64,000 bases of DNA from Photobacterium iliopiscarium (GTDB taxonomy: Bacteria > Pseudomonadota > Gammaproteobacteria > Enterobacterales > Vibrionaceae), in the NCBI RefSeq assembly GCF_003026395.1, contig NZ_PYOO01000005.1, positions 271,459 to 335,458 on the forward strand, read 5' to 3'. Of the stretch, positions 45,576 to 54,477 are shown piece after piece. Below the pieces are notes generated by a model that saw only the letters and a program-made list of their open reading frames with translations, was not told the DNA's origin and did not search any database. How positions within the stretch are numbered: the first letter of the stretch is position 1; the number at the start of each line of letters is the position of its first letter. The translations under genes were made by a program, and so were the position numbers.

Positions 45576-47048
45576 TTATTCTTGATCTAAACGACCAACC
45601 AGCGATAACTCAAAATTTGCTCCCATATATTTAAAGTGAGGCCGTACAGATAATGCAACTTGGTACCAACCGGGATCGCCTTCAACATCGAGTACTTCAA
45701 TTTTTGCCGCACGTAATGGGCGACGGCTACGAACATCAGCCGGTGGATTTTCTTGATCGGCAACAAATTGCTTGATCCAAGTATTCAATTCACGCTCAAG
45801 ATCTTGACGCTCTTTCCAAGAACCAATTTGTTCACGTTGCAGCACTTTTACATAATGTGCGAGACGGTTAATGATCATCGTATAAGGTAGTTGAGTACCT
45901 AACTTAAAGTTCATTTCAGCTTCACGTCCCTCTTTTGTATTTGGGAACGCTTTTGGTTTTTGAATTGAATTAGCAGAGAAAAATGCAGCATTATCACTAC
46001 CTTTACGCATAGTTAATGCAATGAAGCCTTCTTCCGCTAGTTCAAACTCTTTACGATCACTGATCAATACTTCTGTTGGGATCTTAGCTTGCAGCTCACC
46101 TAAAGATTCATATAAATGAACAGGAAGATTTTCTACTGCACCGCCACTTTGAGGACCAATAATATTTGGACACCAACGGTACTGGGCAAAGCTATCAGTT
46201 AAACGAGAAGCCAATGCAAATGATGTATTACCCCATAAATAATTATCATGGGAATCACTAACATTTTCACGGTAGTTAAATGTTTTTGCTGGGTTATTAT
46301 TAGGATCATATGGTGTACGTAACAAAAAACGAGGAGCGGTTAGTGCGAGATAACGCGCATCGTCAGAATCACGTAATTGGCGCCACTTAATATAACGAGG
46401 ACTATCAAATGTTGCTTTTAAGTCTTTAATATTTGGTAATTCTTCGAAAGATTCGATACCAAAAAACTCAGGTGCAACACCTGAAATAAAAGGAGCATGG
46501 GCCATAGCACCAACAGCACCCACATATTGTAATAATTTAATATCTGGAGATGATGGAGTAAAAGCATAGTTACCGATGATTGCACCAACAGGCTCACCAC
46601 CAAATTGACCATAACCAGAAGAATATACATGCTTGTATAAACCAGATTGAGCGGTTTCTGGCGCAAACTCAAAGTCGTCTAGTAATTCTTCTTTGGTTAC
46701 ATTTAATAATTCAATCTTGTTATTTTCACGGAAATCAGTACGGTCAACGAGCATTTTCACACCACGCCACGCAGATTCAATTTTCTGAACTGACTCGTTA
46801 TGCAAAATCTCATCCATTTGAGCACTGATTTTACTATCAAGTTCAACGAGCATTTGATCAACAAGCGCTTTATTAACTTGATCAACACCATACTCGCTAC
46901 CTAATAGATTTTCTATAAAAGCAGCAACGCCTTTCTTTGCAATATCGTAGCCATCATCACTCGGTACCATACGAGTTTGAAGCATAATTTCATCAAGTAA
47001 ACTACTTTGAGTTGCACTTGATGATTCAACAGTTTTTTGTACAGACAT
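45576..47048 (-). CDS. tssC: T6SS sheath large subunit TssC (VipB)
   Basis: A 490-residue sheath protein with 'VQKIESAWRGVKMLVDRTDFRENNKIELLNVTKEELLDDFE' near residue 85 and 'GAIIGNYAFTPSSPDIKLLQYVGAVGAMAHAPFISGVAPEFFG' near residue 155. With TssB it forms the contractile tube surrounding Hcp. The C-terminus 'SVRPHFKYMGANFELSLVGRLDQE' is the conserved end. It is highly conserved and is the best marker of the cluster. Confidence 0.96.
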   Translation of the reverse strand: MSVQKTVESSSATQSSLLDEIMLQTRMVPSDDGYDIAKKGVAAFIENLLGSEYGVDQVNKALVDQMLVELDSKISAQMDEILHNESVQKIESAWRGVKMLVDRTDFRENNKIELLNVTKEELLDDFEFAPETAQSGLYKHVYSSGYGQFGGEPVGAIIGNYAFTPSSPDIKLLQYVGAVGAMAHAPFISGVAPEFFGIESFEELPNIKDLKATFDSPRYIKWRQLRDSDDARYLALTAPRFLLRTPYDPNNNPAKTFNYRENVSDSHDNYLWGNTSFALASRLTDSFAQYRWCPNIIGPQSGGAVENLPVHLYESLGELQAKIPTEVLISDRKEFELAEEGFIALTMRKGSDNAAFFSANSIQKPKAFPNTKEGREAEMNFKLGTQLPYTMIINRLAHYVKVLQREQIGSWKERQDLERELNTWIKQFVADQENPPADVRSRRPLRAAKIEVLDVEGDPGWYQVALSVRPHFKYMGANFELSLVGRLDQE

Positions 47049-47086
47049 TTATCGATCCCTTAAAAGAATGTTAGCAACAGAAAGGA

Positions 47087-47584
47087 TTACTTTTCTGCTT
47101 CTCCACTGACAATTTTCAGCTCACCTAATAACTTTTCACGAGACTCTTGAGACTCAATAAGTTCTTGAAGTCGAGAACGAAATGCTGGAATATTTCCAAG
47201 TGGACCTTTTAAAGCAACTAATGCTTCTCTTAACTCAATTAATTTTTTTAATTCAGGGACTTGCTGACTAATTGCATCAGGGGAAAAATCATCTAATCCT
47301 TTAATAGAAAGTGAAATAGATAAATCGGAATCATCATCAGATAATTTATTTTTAACGGCTGTCGTCAGCATTAAACTACTTTCACGCATAACTGATTCAA
47401 AATTATTTTTATCAATTGAGACCGTTTTACGATCTTCAATTGCAGTATCTTCAGCATGACCTTTGAATTCACCAATCACTAACGTTTTTAATGGCAATTC
47501 AACTTCCGATTGTGTCTCACCAGAATGAGGAACATATTTAATATTAATACGCTCTTTTGGTGCTACGCTGCCTTCTTTCGACAT
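47087..47584 (-). CDS. tssB: T6SS sheath small subunit TssB (VipA)
   Basis: A 165-residue protein: 'PKERINIKYVPHSGETQSEVELPLKTLVIGEFKG' at the start, 'LSISLSIKGLDDFSPDAISQQVPELKKLIELREALVALKGPLGNIPAFR' later. It dimerises with TssC and carries the ClpV-recognition helix interface. It is the first gene of the main T6SS operon; a possible -24/-12 promoter lies about 50 bases ahead. Confidence 0.95.
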   Translation of the reverse strand: MSKEGSVAPKERINIKYVPHSGETQSEVELPLKTLVIGEFKGHAEDTAIEDRKTVSIDKNNFESVMRESSLMLTTAVKNKLSDDDSDLSISLSIKGLDDFSPDAISQQVPELKKLIELREALVALKGPLGNIPAFRSRLQELIESQESREKLLGELKIVSGEAEK

Positions 47585-47635
47585 ATTTTTTCCCTGTTAT
47601 ATTTATTTTTCAAATCAAACTTAGCCATTTGAAAT

Positions 47636-47651
47636 TGCATGATAATAACCT
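47636..47651 (-). promoter_or_regulatory. Possible sigma-54 (-24/-12) promoter of tssB
   Basis: On the minus strand AGGTTATTATCATGCA: GG and GC are 12 bases apart as in the TGGCAC-N5-TTGCA consensus, with a weaker -24 box. The distance to the tssB start, about 50 bases, equals that of the two hcp promoters. Confidence 0.4.
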
Positions 47652-47992
47652 TATGTGCATAAGGAATGAGTGGATTAGACATCTAATATCATAATGATTC
47701 AAGTATCAGTTAGAATAAATACATTCGAAATATGAATATAAAAAAATCAAAAAAAACGCATTTAAATCAAATATCATTTATTTTACATAATGTTAAAGAA
47801 AATTCCCCACAGGCTTACCTCATTAACACCCTCTACAGCCAAAATTACTCAACATATTGATTTTAAAAAGATAAAAAAAAGTAAAAAACAAAATCACTAG
47901 AGCAAGATCACAAAAATGAATTTACATCAAAATAATATTTAATACCCACAAGCCATAACAAATTGCAACATTGAAAAATATCATTGCTAAGT

Positions 47993-48008
47993 GGGCAAAT
48001 TATTGCCC
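47993..48008. promoter_or_regulatory. Perfect dyad GGGCAA-N4-TTGCCC, candidate VasH site
   Basis: GGGCAA ATTA TTGCCC is an exact inverted repeat with the same half sites and 4-base spacer as the arrays ahead of hcp1 and hcp2. It is the only copy between tssB and the PAAR gene. It also reads as a weak -24/-12 match (TGGGCA-N5-TTGCC) for the PAAR gene. Confidence 0.55.
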
Positions 48009-48061
48009 CTATTTTTAATGTGTTACGATAATTATCTTTATAACTTAGGAACAGTAATTAA

Positions 48062-48415
48062 ATGAATGATGTCATCACATTAGGCAGTAAAACATCAACG
48101 GGTGGAGCGGTAATATCAGGTAACTCAAATGTCATGATAAATGGGCAGCCAATTGCACTCGTTGGCGATACCGCAACCTGTATGTGTGGTCAAAAAAATT
48201 GCAAAGGCCAGGGCCCAATAGTGGCTCAATCACCTCGAGCAGCCAATGTTAATGGCGTTAATTTTGCTCGCGTCGGTGATCTTGTCAATACAGGGTGCGG
48301 TAGTTGTTTTCTTACTCCAAGCTCACATGCTGTTAGTCTTAGTACCAACACAGCTAAACCAGCAAATATGGGAAACAGCATCAAAATAGGAAATAACGTG
48401 CACATTAATGGCTAA
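48062..48415 (+). CDS. T6SS PAAR spike-tip protein
   Basis: A 117-residue PAAR-domain protein: 'VITLGSKTSTGGAVISGNSNVMINGQPIALVGDTATC' followed by 'GQGPIVAQSPRAANVNGVNFARVGDLVNTGCGSC'. The cone-shaped PAAR domain sits on the VgrG trimer and binds zinc through cysteines and histidine. There is no toxic extension, so it is a structural tip. It diverges from tssB as the PAAR gene VCA0105 does in V. cholerae. GGAA lies ahead of the start. Confidence 0.9.
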   Translation: MNDVITLGSKTSTGGAVISGNSNVMINGQPIALVGDTATCMCGQKNCKGQGPIVAQSPRAANVNGVNFARVGDLVNTGCGSCFLTPSSHAVSLSTNTAKPANMGNSIKIGNNVHING

Positions 48416-48507
48416 ATTAGATATTGCTCTCATCTATCACTATCAATGGCTTCGAACAGTGTTGATAGTGACTTTTTTATACTTTCAAATATTTGGTTCA
48501 TTTAAAT

Positions 48508-48563
48508 GAGCAATAACTTGCCTAACGAGCAAGTTATTGCCCACCTCAAGCAACTTCTTGCCC
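48508..48563. promoter_or_regulatory. Array of three 16-bp dyads, candidate VasH enhancer
   Basis: GAGCAA-TAAC-TTGCCT at 48508-48523, GAGCAA-GTTA-TTGCCC at 48527-48542 and AAGCAA-CTTC-TTGCCC at 48548-48563. Start-to-start spacings are 19 and 21 bases, so sites face the same side of the helix. The array ends about 70 bases before the -24 box, a normal distance for an enhancer-binding protein. Confidence 0.75.
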
Positions 48564-48635
48564 AGAAAAAATCAAAACACTGCAATATTTAAATTAAAAC
48601 AATGTAAAACAATCAGTTAAAAAATAAAAACAACA

Positions 48636-48651
48636 TGGCACACTTAATGCT
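48636..48651 (+). promoter_or_regulatory. Sigma-54 promoter of hcp1
   Basis: TGGCACACTTAATGCT closely matches TGGCAC-N5-TTGCA, with GG and GC 12 bases apart; one change (A for T) in the -12 box. It lies 48 bases before the hcp1 start. Confidence 0.8.
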
Positions 48652-48698
48652 TATACATCAGATATTCAATTTGTTTTTTAGCATATAAGGACATTACA

Positions 48699-49217
48699 AT
48701 GCCAACTCCATGTTATATCTCTATCCAAGGTCGTACTCAGGGCAACATCACCGCAGATGCATTCACTGCTAATTCTGTTGGTAACATTTACGTTGAAGGC
48801 CATGAAGACCAAATGCTGGTGCAAGAATTTAAGCATACCGTAACCGTGCCAACTGACCCACAGTCAGGTCAACCTGCTGGTCAACGTGTTCATAAACCTT
48901 TTAAATTTACTGTGGCATTAAACAAATCTGTTCCGTTGATGTACAACGCATTGGCATCAGGTGAAATGCTGCCAACGGTTGAACTTAAGTGGTACCGCAC
49001 CTCTGTTGAAGGTAAGCAAGAGCATTACTTCACAACGACGTTAACCGATGCAACGATTGTAAATATCGACAATCAAATGCCACATTGCCAAGATTCAACC
49101 AAAGCTGATTTCACTCAACTTATTGAAATCTCAATGGCTTACCGCAAAATTAATTGGGATCACACAGTTTCTGGCACATCGGGTGCTGATGACTGGCGCG
49201 CACCGTTAGAAGCGTAA
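48699..49217 (+). CDS. hcp: T6SS tube protein Hcp, copy 1
   Basis: A 172-residue Hcp (TssD): 'PTPCYISIQGRTQGNIT', 'GNIYVEGHEDQMLVQEFKHTVTVPTDPQSGQPAGQRVHKPFKFTVALNKSVPLMYNALASGEML'. Hexameric rings stack to form the inner tube. AAGGACAT lies before the start. It differs from the copy at 57034 at about five residues (positions 20, 21, 25, 47 and about 144). It is followed by a terminator and then vgrG. Confidence 0.96.
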   Translation: MPTPCYISIQGRTQGNITADAFTANSVGNIYVEGHEDQMLVQEFKHTVTVPTDPQSGQPAGQRVHKPFKFTVALNKSVPLMYNALASGEMLPTVELKWYRTSVEGKQEHYFTTTLTDATIVNIDNQMPHCQDSTKADFTQLIEISMAYRKINWDHTVSGTSGADDWRAPLEA

Positions 49218-49233
49218 GTATCACATAACTATT

Positions 49234-49263
49234 GCCCGCACTGTTATCCAGTGCGGGCTTTTA
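49234..49263 (+). terminator. Hairpin after hcp1
   Basis: GCCCGCACTG at 49234-49243 pairs with CAGTGCGGGC at 49249-49258, followed by TTTTA. It lies between hcp1 and vgrG and would give excess hcp over vgrG transcript. Confidence 0.85.
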
Positions 49264-49327
49264 GCGTTTATGTCTTTGCTAAGGCATTTTTTGATCGCTT
49301 TAGCACAGGCTTAATTGAGGCAATATC

Positions 49328-51370
49328 ATGGCACAACAAACAGGATTACAATTTACCTTTACCGTTGAAGGGCTTGACGCGTCAACATTTGCTGTGACTG
49401 AATTTAAAGGTAACGATACGTTGTCTTTGCCTTTTTCTTTTACGATCGATTTAGCCAGCCGCAACTCAAGTTTAACGCCGCTTGAAACCATTGATCGCAA
49501 TGCAAAATTGACGGTTTGGCAGCACGGTGAATTACAACAGCAATGGCATGGTATTGTGCGCCAATTTTCTCAAGGCGATACCGGCCACAGCCATACAATC
49601 TATCAAGTTGAATTTGTGCCACCTTTGGCGCGGTTAGCCTTGCGTCAAAATAGCCGTATTTTCCAAACACAAACGGTGCCTGAAATTATCTCTATCTTGC
49701 TGCAAGAAATGGGGATTAATGATTATAGTTTTGCAATCAGCCGCCAATTGGTACAACGTGAATATTGCGTACAATACCGTGAAAGTGATTTAGCCTTTAT
49801 CGAGAGAATTGCCGCAGAAAAAGGGATTTTTTATTACTTCAATCACGACAATAACAAAAACACCCTCATTTTTAGTGATGATACTCAACATGCTGTCAGT
49901 CTCGTTGAGCCTCTGGTTTACAACAGCCGCAGTGGTGGTAGCAGTAACGTGCCTTTTATTCGAACTTTTGCGCGTAACACTCAAATTTGCTCATCATCCG
50001 CTCAGCTAAAAGACTACAGCTTTAAAAAGCCGGCTTATAGTTTTTTGCAAACATCAGCAGCTAAAGAAGCAGATTATCAACAAGCCACGTATGAGCACTA
50101 TGATTACCCAGGTCGTTATAAAGATGATGCCAGTGGTAAGCCCTTTGTGCAGTTTCGAATTGAATCACTTCGACGCGATGCCCAAACCGCGAATGCTAAA
50201 AGTAATGTGCCCACTATTCTTCCCGGCGTAAAGTTTACGCTGCAAGAGCATGATGATGACAGTTGTAACCGTGACTGGTTGATCATTGCCGTCACCCATG
50301 TTGGTACTCAACCCCAAGCATTAGAAGAAGCCGGCGGCAAAGGCGCAACAACCTATAATAATGAGTTTGTTGTCATTGCCGCTCATCGTCCTTGGCGTCC
50401 GCCGTTTAATGCCAAACCCACCGTTGATGGCCCACAAATCGCGATGGTTGTTGGGCCTGAGGGTGAAGAAATTTATTGTGATGAATTTGGGCGAGTCAAA
50501 CTTCAATTTCCTTGGGATCGTTACAGTAACAACGATGATAACGCCAGCTGTTGGGTGCGAGTTTCACAAGGTTGGGCGGGTAGCCAATATGGTATGGTTG
50601 CCCTGCCTCGTGTAGGCCATGAAGTCATTGTCAGTTTTTTAGAAGGTGATCCTGATCAACCGATCATCACAGGCCGTACTTATCACGCCACCAATCAGCC
50701 TCCTTATGAATTACCTGCTCATAAGACCCGCACTGTTTTACGCACTGAAACCCACCAAGGTGATGGCTATAACGAACTGCGTTTTGAAGACCAAGCTGGC
50801 AAAGAAGAAATCTACGTTCGAGCTCAAAAAGATGTCAATGTCTTAGTTGAAAATGACCGTACCGATAATATCAAACATGACTTACACCTTGATGTAGAAA
50901 ATGAACGCTTTAGCCATATCAAAGTGAATGATCATTTAACGGTTGATGGTGAAAGCCGCCAGCATGTTAAAGGTGACTCTACCCTCACCGTTGATGGCAA
51001 CCTACACATGAAACAAGGTAAAGCCTTATTACTCAATGCGGGTAATGAAGTGCACTTAAAAGCAGGCAGTAAAATTGTCATTGAAGCCGGTGCGGAGTTA
51101 ACCCTTAAAGCAGGCGGTAGCTTTATCAAAATTGATGCATCTGGTGTATCAATATCAGGAGCTGCAATTAACCTCAATTCAGGTGGTAGTGCAGGCAGTG
51201 GCTCCGGCTATGCGGGTATTTCACCATTATTACCCGGAGCGGTTGAAGCGGCTGTGGCATTAGCACCCGCCTCTTTAATTAACTACTCAGCAGTACTTCA
51301 AAGTGGAGCTTTATTTGTAGAGTTATGTACATGTGGAGGTGGTGCATGTCCGATTCATTCTCCAAAGTAA
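49328..51370 (+). CDS. vgrG: T6SS spike protein VgrG (TssI)
   Basis: A 680-residue VgrG: gp27-like part (about 1-370), OB-fold gp5 part ('[40 protein letters not shown]' and '[27 protein letters not shown]') and a beta-helical needle rich in repeated '[19 protein letters not shown]'-type strands. The last ~45 residues are a short tail ending [14 protein letters not shown], with no recognisable toxin domain. It should therefore deliver a cargo through the DUF4123 adaptor encoded in overlap downstream. Confidence 0.95.
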   Translation: MAQQTGLQFTFTVEGLDASTFAVTEFKGNDTLSLPFSFTIDLASRNSSLTPLETIDRNAKLTVWQHGELQQQWHGIVRQFSQGDTGHSHTIYQVEFVPPLARLALRQNSRIFQTQTVPEIISILLQEMGINDYSFAISRQLVQREYCVQYRESDLAFIERIAAEKGIFYYFNHDNNKNTLIFSDDTQHAVSLVEPLVYNSRSGGSSNVPFIRTFARNTQICSSSAQLKDYSFKKPAYSFLQTSAAKEADYQQATYEHYDYPGRYKDDASGKPFVQFRIESLRRDAQTANAKSNVPTILPGVKFTLQEHDDDSCNRDWLIIAVTHVGTQPQALEEAGGKGATTYNNEFVVIAAHRPWRPPFNAKPTVDGPQIAMVVGPEGEEIYCDEFGRVKLQFPWDRYSNNDDNASCWVRVSQGWAGSQYGMVALPRVGHEVIVSFLEGDPDQPIITGRTYHATNQPPYELPAHKTRTVLRTETHQGDGYNELRFEDQAGKEEIYVRAQKDVNVLVENDRTDNIKHDLHLDVENERFSHIKVNDHLTVDGESRQHVKGDSTLTVDGNLHMKQGKALLLNAGNEVHLKAGSKIVIEAGAELTLKAGGSFIKIDASGVSISGAAINLNSGGSAGSGSGYAGISPLLPGAVEAAVALAPASLINYSAVLQSGALFVELCTCGGGACPIHSPK

Positions 51371-51930
51371 TGGAGCTAAATTCATTCACACCAATAGAAC
51401 TGAATTATTATCAATACGCAATTATTGAACCGCAACTATGCCCTGACATCTTTAAGTGGTGCTATACCTACGCAATAGATAATCCTATATTTAACAAAAT
51501 TTTTGAAGAATCACCATTTCAATCTATTGCTGATGGGCCAATCCTTCTTCAATTAACTGATATGAATCCTGATTTTTATCAATTGATATATGACAACTCA
51601 AAGCACTCACCCATCGGTTGTTTTTTAACATCATCATTGACTATGAATGAATTGCTTCAACAAATTAGAGGTCGTCTAACCGCGAATACCTCTTATGGCG
51701 AAGCTTTATTTCGTTTCTACGAACCTCGTGTTCTTAATGCATTAATTACAGTATTAAACGAAGAAGAAAAAAGAAACATTTTTTCCGGTATCAATGACTT
51801 GCTTTGGTGGAATAAAGGTTGGAAACACTTCTCTCCTCCGCAGCATCAGGAAGGTAGATTACGCCCTCAGTTTCAGTGGGTTGTCAGCGTTCAACAGATT
51901 GATAATATTAATAAATTTCTAGCATCCTAA
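51346..51930 (+). CDS. DUF4123 T6SS effector adaptor (VasW/Tap-like)
   Basis: A 194-residue protein overlapping the end of vgrG by about 25 bases, with GGAGGTGG five bases before the ATG at 51346. The pattern '[12 protein letters not shown]', '[18 protein letters not shown]', '[44 protein letters not shown]' and 'WWNKGWKHF' is that of DUF4123 chaperones. These load effectors onto VgrG. Position between vgrG and the LysM protein matches vgrG-vasW-vasX of V. cholerae and says the downstream gene is its cargo. Confidence 0.88.
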   Translation: MSDSFSKVMELNSFTPIELNYYQYAIIEPQLCPDIFKWCYTYAIDNPIFNKIFEESPFQSIADGPILLQLTDMNPDFYQLIYDNSKHSPIGCFLTSSLTMNELLQQIRGRLTANTSYGEALFRFYEPRVLNALITVLNEEEKRNIFSGINDLLWWNKGWKHFSPPQHQEGRLRPQFQWVVSVQQIDNINKFLAS

Positions 51931-51946
51931 CAGGTATTATTTTCTT

Positions 51947-54418
51947 ATGACAAACATATACACCGTTAAGCCAAATGACACTCTGTTAGGTATTGCTATC
52001 AAAAACAATATTAGCCTTGTTGAGCTTTTGGAGATAAACCCTCAATATCAACCGAATCCAGATCTGATAAACATCAACGATAGTATTACCTTACCGAATC
52101 AGGAAAAACCAAGCTTAATAGAACTAAAGCCTGTTGAACCTGTAAATATGAATCGACCAACAGAAGGTGGATGTGCTATTGCAAGACCTACCTGTAAAGG
52201 GATAGAAGTGTGCGATGTTGTATTCAAAACAGGAAATAAAACGACAGATTACTTTTTGTTGGATAAGCATGCTCAAGAATTACTTGAAGAAGAGATTTCA
52301 TATACTCAACAACTGATTGATGGATATGAGCAAATATTGCAAAAAGCGCCTGAAAACAATGCAAATCAAGATTCTGCCGCTGTTGCTGAGCATAAAGCCA
52401 TGCGACAAAAATGGTATGACATGGCTATATCTTCAGGTGCTCTGCCCGTTAAGACGCAAACTGAAGCACAACCAACGTCTGAAGACGATCCTTTTGTAAA
52501 TACAATAGGCATCAAGCGCAGTGATATTAATAAGAACACGGCACAAGCAAAAATAAATGAACTAGAAGAAAGAAAAAAAATCATAAAGACGGTTATTACT
52601 TTTGAACCGACAGAGATAACACTCGTTGATGCTTTAATCTCAGAGATCAATACAGAACTGAAGCGGCAAGAATACTATATAAAAGCAGTGGCTAGTACTG
52701 ATGAATCTTCAGTAAAACAAGGTATTAATCCAAAAAACTTCACATCAAAAGATGTAGCACTAACGAATAAAAAACAAGGGATTATTGAAATCTTTATCGT
52801 TTCACAAAATAAATTGGTTTACATACGCCAAGATTTTATGGCACGAGAAAAACCTTTTTGGCGTCATTCAGAAAACCATACCCACTTGAATCAAGCTGTC
52901 TCTAGCGGCAATTGGAAAGAAATGGGTAAGGCAATATCATCAGATATTACAAATGGCATGACAGATGGTATTAAGAACACTATTGACGGCCAATTCGAAG
53001 GTAAAATAATAGGCTGGCAAGTCCCTGGTTATAAGCTCAAAGAATGGAAAGCAAATAAAGAATTTAAAGATGCCAACGGCGAAACGGTTTATGCCGTCAA
53101 TGCGGAAGCGCAATTACTAAGATTTGCAGCACAAGCCAGTGTGAAAGGTGATTTTAATCTTAAACAAGCTAAATTTGATCTCGGCTTTGCAGCTGAGTCT
53201 TCCGCTTCATTAGCGGAAGGTGCGGTTACATTTAATAGTTACTTCCCACATGAAAAAGGTTACTCCGCACTCATTACTTATACTGATGCTAATGGTAAGT
53301 CTGCCTTATACCCTCTTGGTCACTTTAGATGTAGCGCAACGTTAACATTAAGTTGTTTAGTGACCGCTATGGTTAATGGTAAAGCAATGCTGACTAATAC
53401 GGCTGAGAAAAGTGCGGGAACGGGAGTTATTTTCTCACCTCACCCTACGATGGCAGTAAAACCTTCAGGGCAAATAGGTGTTAGTGCCGAAGGATTCGCT
53501 GGCGCTCAAGCTGGCGGACAATTAAAAGGATCCGTGGAATGGTTAACACCTCAAAAGACGGGTACTACTGATTTTTCAGCTTTAGTTGAAATCAAAGCTG
53601 AGGGCAATGTAGCGTTCGGGCTTGGTGCTGGGGTTGATTTTCAGCTTCGTTTTGATCCGGAAAGTGGTAAATTTGAGTGTCATTGTTGTGCGCGTTTAGT
53701 ATGGGGACCTGGAGCTTCCGGCGGTTTTGGCACCTCGATTGACTTTTCACAATTATTTGAATTAACAAAAATTATTTGGGAAGCCATAGATACCATTGGT
53801 TGCCGTGTCATAAAAAACATAGATAGCCACTCCTATAATTATTTATATCAGGCCGCCTATAGCGCTTTTACAAATATAAATTTAAAGACAATTGAGGAGA
53901 ATATTAAAGCAGGAACTATAAGTATTAGACAATGGTGGGAAGATCGTCTATTAATGATAAGCGATGAAATATTCATCTCAGATGAAGCTAAACGTTTAAC
54001 AGAACGGATTTTAGATAGAGAGCGCAAAGTGTTGAGTGGTGTCAGTTTAAAAGTTCTTCCCCCTGAAACGGTAGGAATGATGCTCAATACCTTGGTGCAT
54101 ACATATTGGTTAAATTTTGAAGAGTCACAAGAAAAAGCAATTTATTTGTTATTAGGAGGCGCTGTTCGCTCTTGGCGTAAGTTTGTTGAGGTGTTAGCAC
54201 ATATGAATGAAATAGGAGAAAAACAAAACTCAGACATTGCACTTATAACTAACCTACAGCGAATAAACAATATTTTAGATTTCTCACAACAAAGAGAGTT
54301 TAATCAATGGATCGCTCAGTTAGCGAGCTTAAATTATTTAGAAAATATGGGTATGGTACCTAAAACACCATTTACTATCTCCAGTCCACAACGAAAATTC
54401 AAACGTAATAATTTATAA
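51947..54418 (+). CDS. Candidate T6SS effector with N-terminal LysM domain
   Basis: An 823-residue protein that begins with a LysM-like domain (residues about 4-49: 'IYTVKPNDTLLGIAIKNN' to 'INDSITLPNQ'), followed by a helical segment (about 80-245). A beta-rich central region (about 340-560) carries repeated Gly/Ala-rich strands ('GQIGVSAEGFAGAQAGGQLKG', 'GNVAFGLGAGVDFQLRF') and a 'CHCCARLVWGPGASGG' motif. The C-terminal helical domain is about 640-823. No signal peptide, which fits T6SS delivery. I recognise no catalytic domain. Placement after vgrG and DUF4123 marks it as cargo; LysM would bind peptidoglycan. Closest functional analogue by position is VasX, but sequence and size differ. Confidence 0.7.
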   Translation: MTNIYTVKPNDTLLGIAIKNNISLVELLEINPQYQPNPDLININDSITLPNQEKPSLIELKPVEPVNMNRPTEGGCAIARPTCKGIEVCDVVFKTGNKTTDYFLLDKHAQELLEEEISYTQQLIDGYEQILQKAPENNANQDSAAVAEHKAMRQKWYDMAISSGALPVKTQTEAQPTSEDDPFVNTIGIKRSDINKNTAQAKINELEERKKIIKTVITFEPTEITLVDALISEINTELKRQEYYIKAVASTDESSVKQGINPKNFTSKDVALTNKKQGIIEIFIVSQNKLVYIRQDFMAREKPFWRHSENHTHLNQAVSSGNWKEMGKAISSDITNGMTDGIKNTIDGQFEGKIIGWQVPGYKLKEWKANKEFKDANGETVYAVNAEAQLLRFAAQASVKGDFNLKQAKFDLGFAAESSASLAEGAVTFNSYFPHEKGYSALITYTDANGKSALYPLGHFRCSATLTLSCLVTAMVNGKAMLTNTAEKSAGTGVIFSPHPTMAVKPSGQIGVSAEGFAGAQAGGQLKGSVEWLTPQKTGTTDFSALVEIKAEGNVAFGLGAGVDFQLRFDPESGKFECHCCARLVWGPGASGGFGTSIDFSQLFELTKIIWEAIDTIGCRVIKNIDSHSYNYLYQAAYSAFTNINLKTIEENIKAGTISIRQWWEDRLLMISDEIFISDEAKRLTERILDRERKVLSGVSLKVLPPETVGMMLNTLVHTYWLNFEESQEKAIYLLLGGAVRSWRKFVEVLAHMNEIGEKQNSDIALITNLQRINNILDFSQQREFNQWIAQLASLNYLENMGMVPKTPFTISSPQRKFKRNNL

Positions 54419-54432
54419 TCATAATACAGCGT

Positions 54433-54466
54433 TGCCGACAATAATAACCAAGGGTTATTGTCGGCA
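54433..54466. terminator. Bidirectional terminator after the LysM effector
   Basis: TGCCGACAATAA at 54433-54444 pairs with TTATTGTCGGCA at 54455-54466, a perfect 12-bp stem between converging genes. Confidence 0.8.
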
Positions 54467-54477
54467 CTAAATGCATA

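Larger units (their letters stand above)
47585..48061. promoter_or_regulatory. Divergent regulatory region between tssB and the PAAR gene
   Basis: 477 bases with no gene, very AT-rich. It holds a possible sigma-54 promoter for tssB (47636-47651, minus), and one perfect copy of the VasH-candidate dyad (47993-48008). The PAAR promoter is not resolved. The dyad stands about 340 bases from tssB's promoter and about 55 from the PAAR start. Confidence 0.55.
48416..48698 (+). promoter_or_regulatory. hcp1 regulatory region
   Basis: Gene-free. It contains three tandem dyads (48508-48563) and a -24/-12 promoter (48636-48651) ahead of hcp1. It has no sigma-70 promoter that I can defend. Confidence 0.7.

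Noticed and set aside
47992..48007. Sigma-54 promoter of the PAAR gene (TGGGCA-N5-TTGCC)
   Set aside because: The spacing fits, but the same bases form a perfect dyad identical in form to the enhancer arrays; I list it as a binding site and mention the alternative.
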